From contig WFYB01000028.1 in NCBI GenBank assembly GCA_015490315.1, forward strand, positions 1 to 5,651: 5,651 bases of DNA, read 5' to 3'. Position 1 is the stretch's first letter. The number at the start of each line of letters is the position of its first letter. Below, piece after piece: positions 1-4,878 of the stretch. The DNA is from Sulfurovum sp. (GTDB taxonomy: Bacteria; Campylobacterota; Campylobacteria; Campylobacterales; Sulfurovaceae). Both the position numbers and the translations under genes were made by a program. A model generated the notes under the pieces. The model made no database searches, had not been told where the DNA came from, and saw only the letters and a list, made by a program, of their open reading frames with translations.

Positions 1-801
1 CTCTTTGTCGATCTCGGTAAAGTAGGGTACATAATGGCTGACATCAGCGATTGCCACATAGAGGGTATATGTTTTGAGGTCAAAATAGATCGCATCATCG
101 AAATCTTTGGCAGTGACCGGGTCGATGGTACAAAAATCCAAGTCTGTCAGATCGACGCGCTCCTTATGTTCAGACTTGTTGACCTCCGACTCTATTTCGA
201 GCGCTTCAGTGACACACGCCTCAGGGAATGCATCGGCACGCTCATAGAGTGCCAGAGAGATCTTCTCGTCAACCTTGGGGTCGGCAAGATGCCCAAAGAC
301 CTCAAGTACTTTGCCGGTATCGATATCGATCTTCATCACAGTGCCCAGTTTGAAAGCGCTCAGATCCATCCCTTCCATTACGGCTTCAGTTGGCTCACCT
401 GTGCGGATGTCGATGACCGAGAAGTTGCCCTGCGGATCACGATGGGTGTAGGCGATGGTGTAGAGGTGTGCTTGTTCGATGACGGCAACGACTTTGGCGC
501 TGGCACGTCCCCGTCTGGCAATGATGCGTTTGGCAACGACGATATCACCATTTTTAGCACCATTTAGGTCATCAGGCTCTACAAGCAGGTCGCGCTGCTC
601 TTTGGTAGCAGCCTCTATATAGCCTCTGCCGTCCTGACCCAGATAGAGCCGTCCTGCACGGTACAAAGAGCCCAGTTTCCACAGCCCCTTATCCTCTTCG
701 AGAATCCCTTTTTTCTGGAGTTCCTGGAAGATGTTTTTGTCTTCCTGTTCGATGTCGGAAGGTAGGCAGCCGTTACGTAGCTGTATAGCAAGTGCGCTCA
801 T
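1..801 (-). CDS. rnr: RNase R / RNase II-family 3'-5' exoribonuclease, N-terminal part
   Basis: This gene encodes a processive 3'-to-5' exoribonuclease that degrades structured RNA and takes part in mRNA and rRNA turnover in the cytoplasm. Only the first 267 codons are present; the frame is open to base 1, so the gene continues outside the window. Residues 1-45 look like a shortened winged-helix region. About 46-110 and 112-175 resemble the two cold-shock/OB domains, with a G-x-D-G-R-G-Y-I-E stretch near 55-63. The RNB catalytic domain begins with TIDPVTAKDFDDA (225-237), where D227, D233, D235 and D236 match the metal-binding aspartates of the family, followed by VAIADVSHYV (249-258). The ATG at 801 is preceded by AAAGGA with an 8-base gap. 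It lies 117 bp downstream of htpX on the same strand. RNB family membership is certain; RNase R rather than RNase II is favoured by the two OB-like domains, but the C-terminal S1 and basic regions cannot be seen. Confidence 0.93.
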   Translation of the reverse strand, partial: MSALAIQLRNGCLPSDIEQEDKNIFQELQKKGILEEDKGLWKLGSLYRAGRLYLGQDGRGYIEAATKEQRDLLVEPDDLNGAKNGDIVVAKRIIARRGRASAKVVAVIEQAHLYTIAYTHRDPQGNFSVIDIRTGEPTEAVMEGMDLSAFKLGTVMKIDIDTGKVLEVFGHLADPKVDEKISLALYERADAFPEACVTEALEIESEVNKSEHKERVDLTDLDFCTIDPVTAKDFDDAIYFDLKTYTLYVAIADVSHYVPYFTEIDKE

Positions 802-825
802 AGACTAAATCCTTTGGCTTTAGCC

Positions 826-851
826 GGTATTGTGTAGCAGGTATTGGGTAG
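826..851. repeat. Tandem direct repeat, 12-bp units, period 14, in the rnr leader
   Basis: Two copies of GGTATTG(T/G)GTAG lie at 826-837 and 840-851 and differ at one base. On the rnr sense strand they read CTACnCAATACC twice, about 25 to 50 bases before the rnr start. They could be a protein-binding site or an RNA element in the leader, or a local slippage duplication. No function is known to me. Confidence 0.6.
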
Positions 852-902
852 TAAGTTGTTTTTTGTCTTCATTCTATTTTCTTTTCTTTAGTGTTTATTG
901 TG

Positions 903-909
903 AGTATAA
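903..909 (-). promoter_or_regulatory. Candidate -10 element for rnr
   Basis: On the minus strand TTATACT lies directly after the htpX stop codon and would start an rnr transcript near base 896, giving a leader of about 95 bases that is rich in A and G. No good -35 is visible, and a second possible -10 (TAGAAT, 876 to 871) exists. The gene may instead be read through from htpX, since no convincing terminator separates the two. Confidence 0.3.
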
Positions 910-918
910 CATAACTCA

Positions 919-1758
919 TCAGATCTGCTTTAGCGCTTCAAGCCGTTCGATACGTGCTTCGGTACTCGGGTGGGTACGGAAGAGGTCGCCCATGCTGAAC
1001 TCTTTGCCTGTAAAGGGATTGATGATGAACATATGCGCTGTCTGCGGATCTGCCTCGGGGAGGATAGTGTTTCTGGCATAGTTGTCGAGTTTGATAAGTG
1101 CAGACTGCAGCCACTCAGGGTGTCCTGTCATACGTGCAGAGCCTTCATCGGCGAGAAACTCTCTGTTTCGACTCACGGTCATCTGGATGATGGTCGCAAC
1201 CAGCGGCATGATGATCATCAGTGCGATCATCACGATTGGGTTGCTCGGTCTATCTCTGTCTCCCCCGCCAAAGAGCATCCCGAAGTTGGCGAGCATCGCG
1301 ATGGCTCCGGCAATCGTAGCGGCAACGGTACCGATGAGTATATCGTAGTGTTTGACATGGCTGAGTTCATGGGCGATGACCGCTTCGATCTCCTCCTCAT
1401 CCAGCAGTTTGAGAAGTCCCTCCGTGACAGCCACAGCGGCATGTTCATAGTCACGCCCTGTTGCAAAGGCATTGGGCTGCTCCTCGGGTATGATGTAGAG
1501 CTTTGGCATCGGAAGGTGTGCACGGCGTGTGAGCTTTTCCACTATATGATAGAGTTCGGGTGCCGTATCTTTGTCTACCGGTATGGCATGATAGTGTTTG
1601 AGGATCATCTCATCACTATAATAGTAGGCATAGAAGTTCATACCTGCGGCGATGATGAAAGCGATGATCATCCCGGTCTTTCCGGCGATCATTCCCCCAA
1701 ACCATATGAACAGCAGTGTAAGCCCGATCATCAGGGCATAGGTCTTAAGTTGTTCCAT
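919..1758 (-). CDS. htpX: HtpX-type membrane zinc metalloprotease (M48)
   Basis: This is a 279-residue inner-membrane endoprotease of family M48B, which in E. coli helps FtsH degrade damaged or misfolded membrane proteins. Two N-terminal membrane helices (about 7-25 and 27-47) are followed by a soluble region with the HEXXH site HELSH (H130, E131, H134). Two further hydrophobic segments lie at about 141-164 and 174-194. The third zinc ligand is probably E200 in SRNREFLADE. The conserved C-terminal element HPSTEARIERL is at 263-273. The length fits the family. The ATG at 1758 is preceded by AAGGAG with a 5-base gap, which fixes the start. It is transcribed divergently from the M15 peptidase gene and points toward rnr. 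In E. coli htpX is under CpxR and heat-shock control; no such sites are recognisable here. All active-site residues are intact. Confidence 0.96.
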   Translation of the reverse strand: MEQLKTYALMIGLTLLFIWFGGMIAGKTGMIIAFIIAAGMNFYAYYYSDEMILKHYHAIPVDKDTAPELYHIVEKLTRRAHLPMPKLYIIPEEQPNAFATGRDYEHAAVAVTEGLLKLLDEEEIEAVIAHELSHVKHYDILIGTVAATIAGAIAMLANFGMLFGGGDRDRPSNPIVMIALMIIMPLVATIIQMTVSRNREFLADEGSARMTGHPEWLQSALIKLDNYARNTILPEADPQTAHMFIINPFTGKEFSMGDLFRTHPSTEARIERLEALKQI

Positions 1759-1837
1759 AAGGTCTCCTTGTTCTTTTTTATTTTAAAATAGCATAGTTAA
1801 ACTAATCGAATATTAACACACAGTGACGCATATTTTT

Positions 1838-1849
1838 TGCTACTATAGT
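1838..1849 (+). promoter_or_regulatory. Extended -10 promoter for the M15 peptidase gene
   Basis: A T-run is followed by TGCTACTATAGT, which contains an extended -10 (TGn at 1838-1840, TACTAT at 1841-1846) and an overlapping TATAGT at 1844-1849. T-rich upstream DNA with TGn-TATAAT and no strict -35 is the usual sigma-70 pattern in Campylobacterota. Transcription would start near 1853, about 40 bases before the gene. The same 136-bp region must hold the htpX promoter on the other strand, but no clear -10 stands out for it. Confidence 0.55.
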
Positions 1850-1894
1850 TGAAAATAGTGAGTTGAAAAAAGTGTTTGATCCAAGGGATAGAAG

Positions 1895-2578
1895 ATGCAA
1901 CGTTATTTTATGATGCTTATAGGGATGAGTGTGATGCTCGTTGCCGAGTTTCATGCGACGATCAAGCCCGTCAACCGCTATATCAAACAGCGCATGATAG
2001 AGGGCAAAAGCTGGCACAAAGGGTGTCCTGTAGCATCCTCTGATCTGCGCTATATCCGTCTGACACACAAAAACTTCTACCGTTCCGAGCGTACCGGAGA
2101 GATGATTGTGCACAAAGATGTCGCCGATGAAGTAGTAGAGATATTTCGCGAGCTCTATGAGATCGGCTATCCGATCCGTCAAATGCGTCTTGTCAGTGAT
2201 TTCAAAGGGAGTGACTGGCGCAGCATCGAAGCGGACAACAGCTCGGCATTCAACTGCCGCAATGTCTCTACAGGTCGTAAAAAGTGGTCCAAACATGCCT
2301 ATGGATTGGCGATCGACCTCAATCCTATCGAAAACCCTTTCGTCAACAGACGCGGATATATCGCCCACAGAGCCTCATACCGTTTCAAAAAGCGCAGACA
2401 CCGAAGCAGTGCGTTCGCAGACAGAGCGATGCTTCTAAAAAACGATGAAGCTGTGAAGATCTTCGAGGCACACGGCTGGAAGTGGGGCGGCGATTTTTCA
2501 CCCTACAAGGATTATCAGCATTTTGCAAAAGAGCATAACAGTACACAGACAAAAGAGAATAAAGAGAAATCGGAATAG
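1895..2578 (+). CDS. Exported M15 (VanY/endolysin-like) zinc peptidase
   Basis: The product is a 227-residue protein of the M15 peptidase family, whose members cut D-Ala- or L-Ala-D-Glu-type bonds in peptidoglycan peptides. Residues 1-21 look like a signal peptide (hydrophobic core about 5-17, possible cleavage after A21), so it should act in the periplasm. The family motif SKHAYGLAIDLNPIENP gives zinc ligands H134 and D141, and DYQHF near the C-terminus gives catalytic D206 and the third ligand H209. A W-K-W-G-G-D-F stretch (195-201) precedes it, as in the M15C/PF13539 type known from phage endolysins and cellular carboxypeptidases. The last 17 residues are polar and probably disordered. AAGGGA lies 6 bases before the ATG. 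No holin or other phage gene is nearby, so a cellular wall-trimming role is likelier than lysis. The exact bond cut cannot be told from sequence. Confidence 0.85.
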   Translation: MQRYFMMLIGMSVMLVAEFHATIKPVNRYIKQRMIEGKSWHKGCPVASSDLRYIRLTHKNFYRSERTGEMIVHKDVADEVVEIFRELYEIGYPIRQMRLVSDFKGSDWRSIEADNSSAFNCRNVSTGRKKWSKHAYGLAIDLNPIENPFVNRRGYIAHRASYRFKKRRHRSSAFADRAMLLKNDEAVKIFEAHGWKWGGDFSPYKDYQHFAKEHNSTQTKENKEKSE

Positions 2579-2609
2579 TCTGTTTATACTTGGTTAAATT
2601 CATTTTAGT

Positions 2610-2615
2610 TATAAT
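2610..2615 (+). promoter_or_regulatory. Consensus -10 (TATAAT) for the DUF4395 gene
   Basis: A perfect TATAAT sits 29 bases before the TTG start, preceded by ATTTTAGT. TTGGTT at 2590-2595 is the nearest -35-like hexamer but is too close (14 bases). Transcription would start at about 2621-2624, giving a leader of only about 20-24 bases that begins inside the inverted repeat described next. Confidence 0.6.
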
Positions 2616-2640
2616 TCTCCTCCAATTCAGATTGAGGAGA
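2616..2640 (+). promoter_or_regulatory. Hairpin covering the ribosome binding site of the DUF4395 gene
   Basis: The left arm TCTCCTCCAAT (2616-2626) pairs with ATTGAGGAGA (2631-2640) over 10 bp with one bulged C and a TCAG loop. The right arm contains the complete Shine-Dalgarno sequence GAGGAG (2634-2639), five bases before the TTG start. A transcript entering from the upstream peptidase gene would carry both arms and could mask the site; one started at the local promoter would lack most of the left arm. It is not a usual terminator, because only a short ATATTTT follows. Pairing is seen in the sequence; a regulatory role is inferred. Confidence 0.5.
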
Positions 2641-2644
2641 TATT

Positions 2645-3373
2645 TTGAATCTAAAAAGTTTTTTATGGGAATATGGTGAAAAGGTTCCCGGATACGATGT
2701 CACCGTGATCAATGAGAGAGAGGCGAGAGCCGCAGCCGGTATTCTCTTTATGCTGGGCATGATCGTAATCTTTGTCGGGATCGGCTACAACCACATTATC
2801 GTAGCACGTGTCTATCTTGCATTTCTGTTTCTTGACTTTACATTGAGGATGATCAGCCCCAAATATGCCCCCTCTTTGCTGCTGGGGAAACTTGTCGTAC
2901 AAAACCAGAAGCCCGAATATGTCGGCGGGCTGCAGAAGCGTTTTGCGTGGACGCTTGGCTGGTTTATCTCTTTGCCGATGATGTGGTGGTTTGTCATTCA
3001 TTGGGATATTACTTTTTACAAAGTACTTGTCTGTATCCTCTGTCTGACGCTGATGTTTCTTGAGGCGGCGTTTTCTGTCTGTGTAGGGTGTATGATCTAC
3101 AAAATGATAGTCAAAGATGATCCACAGCACTGTCCCGGCGGTGTCTGTGAGGTACGCAAAAAAGAGCCGATCCAGATCCTCAGTCCGTTACAAAAAGGTA
3201 TTGCTGTTGTAACACTGGCAGGACTTTTGACCGGGCTCTATCTCTTTCTTGCCAAGACTGAGTCAAAGACTTTCTTTGGGGAGTTCCTCCATGAGATGGT
3301 ACTGACCAAAGCGCAGCTTAAAGCAGAGGAGGAGAAAAAACTCGAAGAGGCCTTTGAGAACGAAGACTTTTAG
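2645..3373 (+). CDS. DUF4395 integral membrane protein with C-terminal extension
   Basis: This is a 242-residue membrane protein of unknown function that fits family DUF4395 (PF14340). The family-like N-terminal element VINEREARAAAG (21-32) is followed by hydrophobic segments at about 29-47 and 51-67, the element ISPKYAPSLLLG (70-81), then helices at about 101-119 and 125-145. Cysteines are grouped: C130 and C133 in helix four, CVGC (146-149) just after it, and CPGGVC (163-168) in the next loop. A fifth helix (about 185-203) and a charged, Lys/Glu-rich tail (222-242) extend past what I recall of the domain. The start is TTG, supported by GAGGAG five bases upstream; the first in-frame ATG is codon 36 and would lose the conserved start of the domain. 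It is convergent with the qmcA-like gene. The cysteines suggest redox or metal chemistry, but this is conjecture. Confidence 0.78.
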   Translation: MNLKSFLWEYGEKVPGYDVTVINEREARAAAGILFMLGMIVIFVGIGYNHIIVARVYLAFLFLDFTLRMISPKYAPSLLLGKLVVQNQKPEYVGGLQKRFAWTLGWFISLPMMWWFVIHWDITFYKVLVCILCLTLMFLEAAFSVCVGCMIYKMIVKDDPQHCPGGVCEVRKKEPIQILSPLQKGIAVVTLAGLLTGLYLFLAKTESKTFFGEFLHEMVLTKAQLKAEEEKKLEEAFENEDF

Positions 3374-3419
3374 GCCATACCTGTTTCTTGCCATTCAATC
3401 TGGGTAGAGAGCTACCTGG

Positions 3420-4277
3420 CTACTTCTTAAAGACACTTCCCAACATCCCTTTGATGGCACCCTGCAAGTCGGCAGGGTAGATGACAAATTTCGAGTTGTC
3501 GCTCTTACTGATCTGCTCAAGTGAGTTGATATAGCGGTCACCCAGCAGGAACATCGCAGGTAGCTCTTTGTCTTGTATATTTCGGGTGATGATATTGATC
3601 GCCTCCCCCGATGCCTCTGCCAAGGCTACTTGCGCTTGCGCCTCTCTCTTGGCGGCTTCGAGTTTGCCGTCTGCTTCAAGGATGGCAGCATTTTTGTTAC
3701 CCTCTGCCATCGTCTCAACTGCGCGTCGTTCACGCTCTGCAGCAGCTTGCTGTTCCATCGCTTTCTGCATGGAGGGGCTTGGGTTGATATCTTGGATTTC
3801 GACAGATTTGACCGTCACACCCCAGTCAGCGACATCATCGATGATCTGCTCTTTGAGTTTGGCTTTGATATGCTCACGGTTGCTCAGCGCCTCATCAAGC
3901 GTCATCTCCCCAAGGATCGAACGCAGGGTGGTCATGACCAACTGCTGGATCGCCAGCTTGAAGTTCTCGACACCATAGAGTGCATTTTCGGGCTTGGTGA
4001 CACGGATGAAGGTAACTGCATTGGTGGTGATAACAGCATTGTCGCGAGTGATGACCTCCTGCTGCGGGATATCGAGGATGATGTCACGTGTAGAGATCTT
4101 GGCGCGTACAGCCTCGATATAGGGGACGATGAGATTGAGCCCCGGCTTGAGAGTACGGGAGAATTTCCCCAGTCTTTCGACGATCCATTCTTCACCCTGA
4201 GGAACGATATTGATCCCCTTGTAGAGGGTGACGACGACGAGTATAGCCAGTATGATGACGATATTGAGTGCTTCCAT
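3420..4277 (-). CDS. qmcA: QmcA-like SPFH/Band 7 (paraslipin) membrane protein
   Basis: The protein has 285 residues and belongs to the SPFH/stomatin family, which forms large ring- or cage-like oligomers on the membrane that organise lipids and regulate membrane proteases. One N-terminal membrane segment (about 4-19) is followed by the motif IVPQGEEWIVERLGKF (24-39), the SPFH domain to about residue 175, and an Ala/Glu/Lys-rich coiled-coil (about 170-225). The elements LDIPQQEVITRDNA and ALYGVENFKLAIQQL are typical of the QmcA/STOML2 branch. The length is slightly below E. coli QmcA. The ATG at 4277 has AGGAG seven bases upstream. It is the second gene of an operon, 18 bases after nfeD, matching the usual NfeD-SPFH pairing (ybbJ-ybbK in E. 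coli). The gene ends 46 bp from the convergent DUF4395 gene, and no strong terminator lies between them. Confidence 0.93.
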   Translation of the reverse strand: MEALNIVIILAILVVVTLYKGINIVPQGEEWIVERLGKFSRTLKPGLNLIVPYIEAVRAKISTRDIILDIPQQEVITRDNAVITTNAVTFIRVTKPENALYGVENFKLAIQQLVMTTLRSILGEMTLDEALSNREHIKAKLKEQIIDDVADWGVTVKSVEIQDINPSPSMQKAMEQQAAAERERRAVETMAEGNKNAAILEADGKLEAAKREAQAQVALAEASGEAINIITRNIQDKELPAMFLLGDRYINSLEQISKSDNSKFVIYPADLQGAIKGMLGSVFKK

Positions 4278-4295
4278 ATTTTCTCTCCTTTGTAT

Positions 4296-4748
4296 TTAGA
4301 CTTTTGCTACTTTGATGAGTTGACCAATGATCTCGACGATCTTGACCCGCTCACCTTTTTCTATGGGATGATCGGCGATGGCGATCCACTCTGTCTGACC
4401 AAGTACAGGCACATCGAAGTGTACTTTGCCTTTTTTGTGAGGTTCGATCGTTTTGGTGACAGTGCCGAGCATATCGAGGTTGTAGTTGGACTGTCCGGTG
4501 TCGCTGACATGTTTTTCTGCCATCCACTTCTTCCATGCTATCAGATACCCGGCACTCAAGGCAGTCCAGATCAGTACCTCATAGGTGAATGTGATCGGAT
4601 AGATATAGTCAAGCAGTCCCACAGTGACAGCAGCGATCCCAAGACCCAACAGAATAAATGTACCCGTATTTATCTCCAGTATCAGCAAAAGCAGCCCTGC
4701 AACAACCCAGTGCCACCAGAGGATACTCTCGTTTAGCATTGCAAGCAT
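4296..4748 (-). CDS. NfeD-like membrane protein (short YbbJ type)
   Basis: This 150-residue protein is the short NfeD form that accompanies SPFH proteins and is thought to bind and stabilise or cap their assemblies. Three hydrophobic segments (about 13-28, 30-48 and 56-74) are followed by a soluble beta-rich OB-fold domain (about 92-148) with the typical MLGTVTKTIEP opening and KGERVKIVEIIGQLIKV ending. It lacks the ClpP-like protease domain of long NfeD proteins, so it should have no protease activity. The ATG at 4748 is preceded by AAGGA with a 7-base gap; a second in-frame ATG three codons later has no better ribosome site. It is first in the operon, 18 bases before the SPFH gene, and divergent from ilvC. 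Confidence 0.93.
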   Translation of the reverse strand: MLAMLNESILWWHWVVAGLLLLILEINTGTFILLGLGIAAVTVGLLDYIYPITFTYEVLIWTALSAGYLIAWKKWMAEKHVSDTGQSNYNLDMLGTVTKTIEPHKKGKVHFDVPVLGQTEWIAIADHPIEKGERVKIVEIIGQLIKVAKV

Positions 4749-4777
4749 TCTTCTTTCCTTAAACTTTATTGAAATCC

Positions 4778-4786
4778 ATTATACCA
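4778..4786 (-). promoter_or_regulatory. Extended -10 promoter of the nfeD-qmcA operon
   Basis: On the minus strand ACTTTTATGGTATAAT contains a perfect TATAAT (4783 to 4778) with an upstream TGn, an extended -10 behind a T-rich tract. Transcription would start near 4771, about 23 bases before the nfeD ATG. A second minus-strand TATAAT lies further up at 4821 to 4816 and could act as an additional promoter. Confidence 0.65.
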
Positions 4787-4827
4787 TAAAAGTCTCATCA
4801 CGAAAGTCAGACAAAATTATAAAAGTC
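4786..4827. repeat. Direct repeats of ATAAAAGTC in the nfeD/ilvC intergenic region
   Basis: ATAAAAGTC occurs at 4786-4794 and again at 4819-4827, 33 bp apart, close to three helical turns; a shorter AAAGTC copy lies between them at 4803-4808. On the minus strand both long copies read GACTTTTAT and adjoin a TATAAT, so they may simply be two promoter tracts rather than operator sites. Confidence 0.4.
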
Positions 4828-4841
4828 AAGTAATATTTGGA

Positions 4842-4847
4842 TATAAT
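4842..4847 (+). promoter_or_regulatory. Consensus -10 (TATAAT) of ilvC
   Basis: A perfect TATAAT preceded by ATATTTGGA lies 31 bases before the ilvC ATG. Transcription would start near 4854, leaving a leader of about 25 bases. That is too short for a leader-peptide attenuator or a T-box riboswitch, so control of ilvC, if any, should be at initiation. Confidence 0.65.
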
Positions 4848-4878
4848 CGCGAAAATTTTTACACATCAAGGATAAACG

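Noticed and set aside
34..567. Open frame of 177 codons on the plus strand at the left edge.
   Set aside because: It is antisense to the rnr coding region, which shows clear RNB motifs in its own frame.
901..918. Weak inverted repeat TGAGT/ACTCA just after the htpX stop, considered as a terminator.
   Set aside because: The stem is 5 bp with an 8-base loop and no T-run; it overlaps the candidate -10 for rnr.
1779..1790. Perfect 12-bp palindrome TATTTTAAAATA upstream of htpX, considered as an operator.
   Set aside because: It contains only A and T within an AT-rich leader, where such palindromes arise easily by chance; there is no second copy.
970..1791. Open frame of 273 codons on the plus strand, antisense to htpX.
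   Set aside because: The minus-strand frame encodes an intact HtpX with all active-site residues; the plus frame is rich in His, Asp and Cys and resembles no protein.
1802..2368. Open frame of 188 codons on the minus strand opposite the M15 peptidase gene.
   Set aside because: The plus-strand gene has a signal peptide, zinc-site motifs, a ribosome site and a promoter; the minus frame has none of these.
3403..3416. Small inverted repeat GGTAG/CTACC between the two convergent genes, considered as a bidirectional terminator.
   Set aside because: The stem is only 5 bp and no T-run follows on either strand.
3573..4736. Open frame of 387 codons on the plus strand, antisense to nfeD and the qmcA-like gene.
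   Set aside because: It mirrors two well-recognised genes, has no family resemblance, and its product is an Asp/Cys-rich string typical of a shadow frame. No ribosome site supports it.
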